Positions 37,564 to 48,838 of a DNA stretch of 64,000 nucleotides are shown piece after piece. The stretch's first letter is position 1, and each line of letters starts with the position of its first letter. The DNA comes from Lingula anatina (lineage: Eukaryota; Brachiopoda; Lingulata; Lingulida; Lingulidae): contig NW_019775258.1 in the NCBI RefSeq assembly GCF_001039355.2, positions 361,692 to 425,691 on the forward strand. The letters run 5' to 3'. The position numbers were made by a program, and so were the translations under genes. Under the pieces are notes generated by a model. The model worked only from the letters and a program-made list of their open reading frames with translations. It was not told where the DNA came from and did not search any database.

Positions 37564-40500
37564 TGCATCTGGAGTAAAGGAATTGCTGACAACACGATGT
37601 GGGACCTGTTTATCTTGCAATGAAACGCGTACATTTAATGGCCCTGGAGGAACGAGCGCTGTCAAAAAAACTGAATATGAAACGTCCAAGGGACGATCTG
37701 AATGCAGCTAATTTCCCTCGATGATTTACTTTGTTGAAACCAATTGTCAATAATTTGACTAATACCAAAATGTTACACGCCAAGGCGAAATTTACCGCAA
37801 ATGTGAACGCAGCGCATTAGGGAGTCTGGGTGTAAAAAGAGTTCACTAAGCATTTTGGTACATTAGGGATATATTATTGCTGAAGGAAAACATGCAGTTA
37901 TATCACTCACAGTAACAAATGACATTGTAACAGATTCATCGGTGTTTTCGGACAAGTTTTTTTTCCGCTTATTATGGTTAACAATTACACATATCACACA
38001 CCCACTTCACAAAGCAGCTGAATTCTCTTAAAACGAACAAGTCGAGCATTTCAATCTTTCACAAGTCTTAATAGATTCATTCCCTTCAAGTCGACCTGAG
38101 CGACAGGAAAATAGTCCTTCGTACTGAGGTCCGTCGCCCGATATAATTAGGACAGGTTAGGATTAGCTGGTACTATCTAGGTAATTGCAAGGTAGTATAC
38201 GGACCGAATGCCACATATACAAAGTGAAGGGACTTGGAATATGATTCCTAGCGGACTGGCATAACTGTTACACCAGTTAAACTTCGTGTTTTGACGTATT
38301 CGTACAGACGAAAAGTGATCAGCTCTAACTTAATTACTTGACTTTTTCACCCTGTACTGTAGGTAGAGGAATCTACATATGTCTGTGTGTCCGCGTCATG
38401 TTATATAGCTAGTAGATTCAATGCCGCACATACTGAAACTTGATTAGTTTAGTAGCAGCTTCGATATCTTAATATCATTATTCACACCTTGCATTTCAGA
38501 CGTCGAGGTCAAAGATCAAAAATAAAATATCACTGTATGTTCTATGTATCTTGTTAATTCGTTCAGTTTTAATGTGTCCATACATTATGGGCAATGTCCC
38601 CGCTTCGTCCCGTCCCTTATGAGCGTTTACACCTGAAACAATGGATAATCCTGGAAACGATATCACCTTTATTAGCATATTTTAAAGTTGTAGATTCAAA
38701 AGAAATGATACAAGTGGCATTTGTATAGAAGACTAAATGGAAAAAAAATGAGGCAATTAGCATAATTTATTATCAAGATTTTTTATTTAAGACAGGAAAA
38801 ATTGTATACCACAGGTGTCTTATAAGCCCGGGCTGGGTGTTCTATACACATGACACGTTAATAAATGAATATGATGATGGTTATACCTAACAAAAGATGT
38901 GGATGAAATTACGACCTGTAAACCAATTGTCGTTTTCTAAATAGCATTTTACTGTTACGAGACAAAAATTGCTAGTGCTGTATCCCACTTCATAAGGAGA
39001 GTGACGCAAAATTGGAATCTTAGAACTTCAACCGGCTTAATTCTAATAAGTGAGTAACTTAGTGATAAAAGAAAAGTGTAAAATTTTCCATGGAGATACG
39101 CTTTGCAATTTAAACTTTAATTTATGACCTACTGTATTCTTTAAATATAATTGACCCGAGGGAAGTCACAATGAGGAGAAAATTTTGTTATTATTTGAAG
39201 TTACACCTCATGTTATGAAAACAAAAAAATGAAAATCGTATTCGGAAAACACTGTTTAAACATTATCTCAAACCGTGTCCATTTATGTCCGATGCACAAT
39301 CATGTATTTTCTTTCCTTTTCCGCTGCAAAGAAAAAAATCAATAAGTACTAAAAACGTGTCCAAAAACAACAAAAAACATCCCTATAAATATTTGACTGA
39401 TCGTTTCCTCTTGGTGCTTACTTCTGGCAGTGAATAGAAGCAAAGGAATAAAAGTGGGGAAAAAAATTCCCGCACCAAGCTTTTAGAGTTAAGAGAACGT
39501 GTACATGCGGAACCTAAATTAATTATTGACGGTGCGTTTTGCAACAAAACTGAGCACAACAGAATAGAACTTATTCAAAGGAAAAAAATGCCAATTGCAT
39601 TTTGATAAAATTGCTATTAGTACAATTAGATTTGACGAGTTGTTTTTTTCTCCATGGAATCAAACACCTTGCATTTCATTCATGTACGTTCTCTTAAGAT
39701 CTCCTCAGCTTATTACGCTAAAAGGCACATGACTCAGAGCACCGGCGACTCGCGCGGTTATGTCACTGATATAATCAAATACACCATCCGGCTTCTACCA
39801 TACCGACTGCAAAACAAAGCAATCTTCTTTCCACATATTGGACAAGAGAAATTTTGTGACTGAATCTAAATCTTAAGTAGACAGTGAGAAAGTCGCAAAG
39901 GCTAGTCCCATTTTGAATAAGACGTAATGTTCATATAGTATTCTAACTGGTGAGATGTTTGCTTACAATTGAAAGCGTCAGTGGCACTGAACAATTCCGT
40001 TTAAGTTTGTGCATATTGCACCAAACAAACTGTTTTGAAAATTCGAAACATCTTCCAATTTGACTATTTCTTATTTTAATAACCTACTGTAACATTAAAC
40101 ATTATTCAAGTACGGTGTGCATTAACGACCGATTAAAAGATCATGCCGCTCCAAAAAAAAATAATAATAATAAAAAAAGAATAAAAAAATAAAAATAAAA
40201 AATAAATAAATAAAGATCACTAGCCTAAAGTAGGCAGTATAAATGTCAGTAGACAGTAGACATGTAGCACACAGTTTGAAGGTAGTGTCCTTATGCTACA
40301 CGGGTACACTTGGGTTATATTTTCCCCGAGTACCAGAACAGCAGCCTTGACCAAATAACTGACGTGGTAAAGAAACGTATATTAACATGTTTTTTTATCG
40401 TTTGACTGTCCAGAGTCAAGTTATATTATTTGCGGACCAACCCCCTACCTGACAGGGAGAGGCCAAAGTGTTTCTTTGTGTCGCTTTCCTCTTTTAGACA

Positions 40501-41248
40501 GTTTATTTTCCCCAAATTTCCTCTCTGGAACGGGTGTACCTTTAACACAAATTTATGCAAAGGAGATATTACAAATACTAAATCCAATAATTCCATTCCA
40601 TTTCATTCTTAAAGGACACAATACAAGCTGTCATAAAGTTACCCCCCCCCCATTCAAATTCTTATTTTCAATTACAAGAAGGTAATAATTTATTTACCAA
40701 CACATTCAACTACAATGCAATAGTTGGGACGAAGCTGTGAGTGAAGGCGCACAACAGCCACAATAGGCTCACTTTTCACAACAGCAGTAATGGAAAAAAA
40801 CACATCATAGTAGGTTATGCGGTACGTAAAGTGTTCATCACTAAATCATAATTTGTCTAAAACTGAATAATTAAGGCACATACTTTAACATCTGACGTCG
40901 TTACATCGTTATTTACTACATATATATGGTAAAATACATAATCGCTGAAAGTGGGTGTAATAAAGGACATACCCCCGATACGAGGGCAGCGTACATGTAC
41001 CTGTAGCGTATAAGGATACCGAAAAAGTGCAACGTGCAAATGATCATGATAAATAACATGTTCGTGATATTCAAACATTGTTGTCAATCATTTGTCATCT
41101 CTTTTCAAATGGGAAGTTGCTTTTTTTAGTCGTTTAACTGTACCCTAATCCTTTTCCTACTCATGAGGCGAGGTAACGAGGACATGCTAAGGCCATCTAA
41201 TACACTGGAAGTGGGCAGATTACGCCTCCAGAGACTCAGTGTGCAAGT
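37564..41248. other. Intergenic DNA between receptor and VioB-like gene
   Basis: No gene is supported. The stretch is AT-rich, with an A-rich low-complexity tract at about 40146-40216 and a C run near 40643-40651. The bases just before 41249 show no TATA box. Receptor 3' UTR sequence must lie in the first part, but no convincing AATAAA is close to the stop codon. Confidence 0.55.
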
Positions 41249-43078
41249 ATGGCAACAAATAACTTCTCAGTGGTGGTCGTTTGCATTATTTTGTTGGTTT
41301 TAGAACCTGAAATATCCTCACACACCGAAGAGAGCGCCGATTCCAGTAAGTAGTATTGTTATTTTAAGAGGAGATGTTTAGAACTCATTTTAGTTATAAA
41401 TATTCTCCGTTTTCATATAAACCTATGTAAAGCCAGCAAGTGAAGTATTTCACCTGGTACATTGTTGACCCTTGTAACAGAATATATACAGTACTATGTG
41501 CATGATACCTTTATATAACAAAAAAGTAGTACTTTTCCGAAAGATTTCAGCAATTTTCCGCTCTGTCATCGAGACATTTTTATTTGTACTATTTTTTTTA
41601 CGTAAACGCTTAATAAAAATATGGGTTATTTTCGCATCTTTTTGTGCCCAATTATTCATCCCACAGAATATGATTTAGCGCTTTCTGAAAAAGAATTTTC
41701 AATGCCAACTGAGGTCATTATCGATTCAATTGTATTCGTGTTTTAATATACGACCTTTTTTATTCAATACACACAAGTGTTTATTTCTCTTAAGGATAAA
41801 AATACAACTCCTCCGCTCACACAGGTGAATCATACGTAGATTATTCTCATACCCACCAAGATGTCATTGATGATAACCTCGAATGTACGTGCACAAGTGC
41901 GCAAAGGAGGTGACAAGCACACCGGCTGAAAGAGTGTACCAAAGTCAGGGGAGCACAGGGGACAAATGCAATTGCCTCAGTGAACGAGCAGGTTGCTCAA
42001 TTCAAGTTCGACATGTTAACGTCCGAAAATGAAAGACAATCATCCAAAAAAAAAAAAAAAAAACAATGATATTAAGAGCATTTTAAAAGCATGTATAAAA
42101 CACGACGTCCTTCGTTTGGCAACCATAGAGCATTTGACCAATATATTGGTCGCACAAAGCAGGAAGAAGGTCGTAGCCATCATATAATTGAGATAAGGGT
42201 GTTTAATTTATACATTTTCATGTGAAAATATAGTTGTTATTTTTTACGTTTAAATCACCTGGGTACCATTTTTTCATCACGCATAAAATAAGAGTATTTT
42301 CGGTATGATACATGTATGTGACAAAAGTCAAACACATGTATATCGTATTGGAATGTGTTTTGCTATAACGCATTCTGTATGTTTTTTTCCAGATTCAAAA
42401 CATTCTTATCTCGGATTTCCGCGCATACACTTTTCTGGGCGTTACCATGTAGATCCGATGACAGCCAACAACTTTCCAATCGCCTTTAATACAACTATTA
42501 ATCACGGACCACGTCTTCATCCCCAATTACAGGGGTTTAATCCTGAGGTAATAAATTCTAAGCTAAGCTTCTACGTGTATTTTTATTTTATGAATAACAT
42601 GAAACATGTGTATAATCTACATGGATTTTTACACAAGTTATTGTTGTTTAGAGCCATGCAATGTTAAGATGTATAAACCCAATTTATCCACAGTACATAT
42701 CATTTTATCACATGTTATTGATGTTCTTATTCATATGCGTTTGTTCATTAATCAATTGAATACGTTTTTTTTACTTAATTATTTACTAATTTATCATATT
42801 ATTATTTCCCCTTTATACTTTATTAAAGAGTAAAAACAACACGGTGAACCTCGACCATGTGTATTTCTTGATTTTTATAACTATTGCCATAACGTGAATG
42901 TCACTCGAAAGATTAAAAAGGGCGCGAAATACCCCCCCCCCCCCCCCCCCCCCACCCCNNNNNNNNNNNNNNNNNNNNNNNNNNNNNNNNNNNNNNNNTT
43001 AAAAAGGGCGCGAAAACCCCCCCCCCCCCCCCCCATATCTCTGTCTCTCTCTATCTGTCTCTCTCTTTGGGCGTGTGT

Positions 43079-43135
<57 letters not shown>

Positions 43136-46100
43136 TTTGCTGGCGTAACATTCACGCATCAATTATTACGTATTTATTCGTATTTATGTACATGTTTGTA
43201 AATATATTAAGTCTGTCATTCATCCCAGAATGTATTTCTCTTGTTTCAATCAATAAATATAAGAAGCATTTTTTTTTAATAATCTGCAGGGCACAGGAAA
43301 TTTCATGTTCTATGACACCTTTGTGACCAGTGTATGTTACTCAGATGGAAGTTGTGTTGAAAAGGGAGATTCTGTTATTGGACAAACCCTTGAGGGTATG
43401 CCAGTTATATGCCAAAATATTACTAAGTGTAGCCCTACATAAAAAATAGTCTCTCAATAATGAATTTTTGGTAATTTTATTTCACCTCTAATTACATCAT
43501 GCCGAGTGAACTGCACTTTTTTTTGCATCGCACAATAAAATTAATCTTTCTTTCCTTCTTTTTCAAACTAGATTGGTATTTGCTACCCCCAGCCAAAATG
43601 GTAGACATTTACACCACGTGTGACTCGTTTCCCACTGTATACGGAATGACGCTGATGTTGTCGAATGTCTTCCGCGCAAACGTTATCCCAACGCCGACAC
43701 AGCAGGGCTGGTTCAAGTGCCCCGAAACGCCGTCTGCTTACACGCGGACTCTTGCAGTGCATGTTAAATCGGTCTTAAATGATATTAAGTGGTTAAGTAC
43801 TTTAGACGATTCTCGTTTCATAAAAGAGATTAAGCAGGAAAGTGCCAATTTGCTATCCATCAAATATAACCTTGATCTGTACGATTCGCTGGAAAGGAGC
43901 GAAACTTATTTGTCCGGCCAGTTGACTGGCACTATAGGTCCGCATCATTCAGAGGATGCATTGCCTTTTACAAGGTTCACCAGATTATTACGAGCAAGAG
44001 ATGAAGAATGTGTTGGGTTGCCATTTTGTCATGCACCATTTGTGTTTGATCAAAAGCGCATGACACTCACTTTAGATTTGGGGAATAGTATGAGAAGGAT
44101 GGAAAATGGCGACTTTAATGAAACAGAAATTGGTAGACTTTTTATAGGCAAAATTTTAGACGATCACATTTTCACAAAAGGCAAATGTGAAATGCTGGTA
44201 AATTCGTCAGAATTTATCGAAGTAAGATATCAGGAACCAAATTGGTACCTAAAGAATGCAGGGGTGGTATCTCTAAATGTGTCAGAGAGTTTCAAGCAGC
44301 TCATTATGCGTACTCCTCTTGCCCTTTATCAAGTTACCTTAGAACATGTAAAAACAATATGTAAAACTGCGCTTTTCGAACCTCCACATGGCATCAACGT
44401 TGGAGCCATGTATAACAATTCCTACATGAAAAGTCCTGATGACATATGGGAGTTCACTATGTTCGCAAGTCAGTTTGGGGAGCCAGCAGAAGGCGTCGAA
44501 TTGAGTTTAGAGTTTGGAAAGAGTGACCAATGTAATTATCAAATATGCGGACCTTGCACAAGTGAATTCAGTTATCCACAATCTGCTCTCGAGTTCAGAC
44601 ATCCAGTAAAAACAGACAGAAAAGGTATAGCTAGTATTGGAATCAAAGTCAAAGACCCGGTTGAAAATGGATCGTATGCGTCAAGAATCTTGCTTCAAGA
44701 TGCTCAACTTTTCCTAATGTTTATCAAATTTAAAGACAGGATAGGGAATTCAGGCACTGCAACTGCGTTTTTGGCGATAAAAATTTTTAAAGATCACAAA
44801 ATTCCCATAGTTCCTACATGGCATGAGCATATACTTCCTATATTCGACTATTATAGTAAATTATATCCAGTCATGAACCACTTCTTGCATTTAGTTGACT
44901 ACGAAAGTGTGATTCGTAACAGAGAAAAGATAAAAACAACGTTAAGTCTCCCCATGGACCACCCCCATCACATGCCTGTTACACGCGACTTGTCACCAAA
45001 GAAACGAAACATGATCATAAAATGGCTGAATAACCCTGTGAAAGGCTCTGTTGCAACTATTCAAGAACTTCACCGGTTACTGGAGCAAGCGTTGCTTCTT
45101 GAATTTACCACTATCCCTCCTTATCTGACGGCATTGATGTCCATCAAAGAAGGTATGAATGGTTTCATCACGGAAACGCTAAGATCAGTCCTAAAACAAG
45201 AGATGCTTCATATGGTTTTAGTGGCTAATGTATTAAATGCCGTTGGAGGGACTCCCAAAATTGTTAACCCCTATTCTGTTCCCACTTACCCCACCCGTCT
45301 CCCTGGTGGAGTGAGGCCAGAATTAGAACTTTATCTGCAGGGTTTCTCGAAAGAGTATGTAGAATCAGTCTTTATGGAAATAGAAAAACCCGAAAAGATG
45401 CTTTCAGTGGAATGCTACGACAAGTCAGTCACATCCCTATACCGATCAAGATATAGCGTTCAGACACAAACTTGCCCAAAGAACGAGTACGAGTTTTGTA
45501 CCACAGATTGTTTTTATAGAAATAGCACCAACACTATTTCTTCATTCTATGAAAGAATCAAACTGATTTTGAAGGATCTTTCGGTAAACCCAAAATTATT
45601 TTCAGGCCAACATATAAAACAGGTGTACGGAGATTTATGGTATGGACATATGAACACCGTTAGACCGTTTCCTGTGTATAACTTGACAGGCGCTATCAAA
45701 GCTATAGATATGATAATGGAACAGGGGGAAGGGAGCAACGCGTGTATGCCTCTTACTAATAACAGTGATCTATCCCATTATTTTCAATTTGCTCAACTTA
45801 TTAAGGGCCGAGAAATACGAATTACCCGTTCTTGTTTAGAAAACCGAAGTCCACACCAACATAAAGGTTGCGAGAAAAACATATACATAAAACGAAAGGA
45901 AGACACTGTCAATTGTGATACGTATTTTCACTTTAATGGACAAACTATTCCATTTAACAAATATGGCGTATGGCCAATTACAAGGAATCCGCATATTAAT
46001 AAGTTGAAGTCTGGTTCCAAAGCATATAAGTTGTCATATATCTTCGTTAAGATGTATACTGGCCTCATACAGTGTCTACAAGAGGGGCTTAGTGGTAAAC

Positions 46101-46240
46101 CAAATAGGATCCCAGACTGCATTGGTTTGATGCATGCTCTTTACATACAGGGTAAATTGCTATCAAGGACACCTATTGAAGCTGGCGGAGACCCTGATTT
46201 AGGTCCAAATGTTGGTCCAACGTTTCACTTTATAGGTTGA
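41249..46240 (+). CDS. Secreted VioB/RebD-like protein with ferritin-like domain
   Basis: Four exons: 41249-41345, 42393-42547, 43290-43395 and 43572-46240. All junctions are GT-AG, phases (1, 0, 1) agree, and the spliced length is 1008 residues, close to bacterial VioB (about 1000). Exon 1 encodes a signal peptide. The exon 2 motif PRIHFSGRYHVDPMTANN and the NPEGTGNF...VTSV word spanning exons 2-3 match the family's N-terminal part, which supports the splicing. Exon 4 has the DLGNS word, the MPVTRDLSPKK block, and the ferritin-like core with Glu630, Glu663-x-x-His666 and a QGEG motif (Glu839) followed by His855. Bacterial relatives dimerise the imine of indole- or phenyl-pyruvate in violacein/rebeccamycin-type pathways; the animal substrate is unknown. 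Extra cysteines and N-glycosylation sites fit an extracellular protein. Introns, a signal peptide and a polyadenylation signal argue against bacterial contamination; an ancient horizontal transfer is a reasonable inference. A 40-base gap lies in intron 2. Confidence 0.88.
42912..43132. repeat. Low-complexity tract around an assembly gap in intron 2
   Basis: TTAAAAAGGGCGCGAAA followed by a poly-C run occurs on both sides of the N block (42914 and 42999), and after it come CT, GT and GA runs up to about 43132. The repetition of the same boundary suggests the two gap edges are the same locus read twice and left uncollapsed. Confidence 0.75.
42959..42998. other. Assembly gap of 40 N
   Basis: Forty consecutive N inside intron 2 of the VioB-like gene. 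Neither neighbouring exon is affected, since both splice sites lie more than 290 bases away. Confidence 0.98.
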
Positions 46241-46338
46241 AGGAAGCCAATGTTTTGCTTCGTCCGTCCAAGGAAGATGGTTCTTTGGTATTTTATTTTC
46301 GTTGACTATATATGATTATTAAGTGAGATATTTAACCA

Positions 46339-46344
46339 AATAAA
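46339..46344 (+). terminator. Polyadenylation signal AATAAA of the VioB-like gene
   Basis: The first AATAAA after the stop codon, 98 bases downstream. Its position suits a short 3' UTR ending near 46360. Confidence 0.65.
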
Positions 46345-46716
46345 AGTTTTACGATATTTAAATGAGAGTGGTCATTTACTGTATCAAATTTAACTTTCTT
46401 CAAAGTTACTATGGACATATTTTTCCCATTAAACTAAGTGTCACTGAATGTACAAAATGTTCTTATCATCATGGTATATCGTGCACACTTTACTTGTAAC
46501 ACCAACAAAGTCCTTAGCAACGTCTCTAGATCTTTTTATTCTAAGTGTCATCAACGCATCTAGTTATTTACGTCAGCATTTTGTTACTTATACTCTCTGC
46601 ATGCGTTAGCTCGACGGACCATCGTATTACTAGCCCAGTGAAATGTATCTTAAGCGGCACTTTAGCGTATATTCACACGTATTATTTGCGTTTATAAGCG
46701 GATACCAAACGTGTAA

Positions 46717-46941
46717 AGCCCCCTTTACACTGGACGGCGTCCTTTCTGCGTCCCGTTGCACGGTCCTGTTTGAGAGTCAAAAACAATAATACCTTTGCGT
46801 GCCGACAACTGGCCTATCACTGAGCATTCATTTGCAACCAAAGCGGTGCATGTGCCTTCTTTTTTTTTACGACCACAGCGATACCAGGTTCACGGTCGCA
46901 CAAAGCACGCAGAAAGGACGCCGTCCAGTGTAAAGGGGGTT
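46717..46941 (+). mobile_element. 225-bp MITE, PIF/Harbinger-like
   Basis: The ends AGCCCCCTTTACACTGGAC and GTCCAGTGTAAAGGGGGTT are inverted copies, extended inward by GGCGTCCTTTCTGCGT / ACGCAGAAAGGACGCC to about 40 bases, and TAA flanks both sides. There is no coding capacity. The interior matches, in reverse, the element at 18276-18482. The family assignment rests on the three-base TWA target site. Confidence 0.85.
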
Positions 46942-46950
46942 TAACGCTTA

Positions 46951-47425
46951 AGGCCCCTTTACACGGCGTCCTTTCTGTGTCTTTTCTGCGATCAAAAATG
47001 TGGTCAGGACGCTCAACGGTCGCCAAAGCAATTAAATCGTGTCTCAGTGTAAAGGCGTCTGCTTCCGCTGTGCGTCCTTTGAACGACCGAATCTTGATTT
47101 TACCTATAAAACTGCGAGTAACCTGCCTGTCTCCCCTGTACGTCCCCTGCGCAACCCTCGGCGATGTTTGAGCGACCATTGAGCATTCTTGCTGCGTTCT
47201 CTGTACCTTCATCGGTGATCAGTGGCGTCCATCCTACGATCATTATGCATTGTTTTGTACATGCTCAAAACTTCGCGGCGTCCATAGCGTCCTCGGCGAT
47301 GCTTGAACGTTCTTTGTGCGACCTTGGCGATCACTGTGCGTTATTTGAGCGTCCGACGGTGCCCTGGCCAGTTTCATGGTCGCACAAAGGACGCAGAAAG
47401 GACGCTGTCCAGTGTAAAGGGGGGT
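46951..47425 (+). mobile_element. 475-bp MITE sharing termini with its neighbour
   Basis: Starts AGGCCCCTTTACACGGCGTCC and ends GACGCTGTCCAGTGTAAAG plus a G run and T, flanked by TTA on both sides; only nine bases separate it from the 225-bp MITE. The interior is a string of imperfect GCGACC, GAGCG and GCGTCC words on both strands, unlike the interior of the shorter element, so it is a related subfamily with different core DNA. Apparent open frames are by-products of this composition. Confidence 0.8.
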
Positions 47426-48146
47426 TTACCTAACGCATGGTCAGCTTGTGAAGTACGTATCCCCTGAGTTTTGTTACATGTGGTATTCACAGAGTAACAT
47501 ATGTACATCGCCATTGCTTCTGTTCCAGATGGAGAATATTGCATAAAAATTAAAGAAACCCAATTTAGACACTGCTGCCGTGACCATTAGGGGAAAATCA
47601 TGTTACTTATGATTATTAAACTTACAAAAATGAAGTATATTACTAAAATACAGCCTTATTTGCTTCTTTTCCTGGAGGTGATAATTTTTTTTTTTTTTTG
47701 TGAAATTTTCATTTTTTTCACATATTGGCATTTTCAAAGTGGGACTTAGAGCTCTCACGGGCATGGAGCCGATTGGAAATCAAAAGTTTTAAATGTCCAT
47801 TTTTTTAAAACTCATTACTAAAATTTGTTGGTAATTATAAAGTTAATTATTATGCAATATTGCATCAAAATTGACGAACGTTGTGAAAAGAAAACTGTGT
47901 TACTTCTTATTTTAGTATTATTTGTCTAACGCACACTATTTGTCTTATTCGTGTCTTAATTGGTGGCCGTCAAACATGTTTTGGGTGAATTTTTATAAAG
48001 CTAAAATTACTCCATATTATAGAAGTACTGATAACGTCTAGCGCATTTTTCAGACAGCACCTGTTACAATCCCACCCTACAATGCAGACAACAAGCACAG
48101 AATCGTGTCTACCGTCAGTATGAAGCGTGACAAATGATGCTTGCGC

Positions 48147-48214
<68 letters not shown>

Positions 48215-48305
48215 AAATTATTAAATTCCCATGCTTGAAATAAACCATGACAAGGAATACCAGATTGTACGCTAGAAAAATATTTCAACGTTCTGTATAT
48301 ACGTG

Positions 48306-48361
<56 letters not shown>

Positions 48362-48771
48362 ATTTTAAATTATTAAATTTCCATGCATGAAATAAACCAT
48401 GACAAGGAATACCAGATTGTACGCTAGAAAAATATTTCAACGTTCTGTATATACGTGATCAGGCGCTCATTGTCTTTGTTATTTTAATGATTATCGATAT
48501 AAACGTTCAAGTCCCTATTATCAGTGTCATGGTTATCTATATTATATATTTATAAGTCAAATTGTCCATTCACTTAATGTATTGTTTGATAATGGACTCA
48601 AAATTTAGAAGGTACAAAATAAATTTCTGTTTTTAATAATTTCACTTGATTATGCAATAAAAGTTTTGGAAACACGTGTTCTGATACACATACAGCCACC
48701 TACGTGTACTCGGACAGGTGCCATATTCTCAGACAGTGAACCGTGACATGCGTAAGGTATGTACCATGCCA
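47426..48771. other. Intergenic DNA with AT tracts
   Basis: No gene is seen. It includes poly-T near 47688 and the duplicated AT block at 48149-48462, and leads into the promoter of the cysteine-rich peptide gene. Confidence 0.6.
48149..48462 (+). repeat. Direct duplication: AT run plus 101-bp unique block, twice
   Basis: A TA run (48149-48209) is followed by about 101 bases ending ATATACGTGATCA; then a second TA run (48309-48360) is followed by the same 101 bases with only two or three changes, again ending ATATACGTGATCA. Either a young tandem duplication with slippage-prone TA runs, or an assembly duplication. Confidence 0.9.
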
Positions 48772-48780
48772 TATAAAAAG
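48772..48780 (+). promoter_or_regulatory. TATA box of the cysteine-rich peptide gene
   Basis: TATAAAAAG lies 67 bases before the ATG, putting the likely transcription start near 48803 and giving a 5' leader of about 36 bases. A strong TATA box suits a highly or inducibly expressed secreted peptide. Confidence 0.65.
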
Positions 48781-48838
48781 CAGATTTTGCGCTTTTAAAC
48801 TCATTTCTGTTTAAAAAGCAAACAGACATACCAGAATT

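Noticed and set aside
42305-42667. 120-codon frame over exon 2 of the VioB-like gene, as an independent gene
   Set aside because: Only 42393-42547 matches the family, and it has proper acceptor and donor sites; the rest is intron read-through.
46817-47433. Long frames on both strands in the MITE pair
   Set aside because: They arise from the GC-rich, self-similar words of the transposons.
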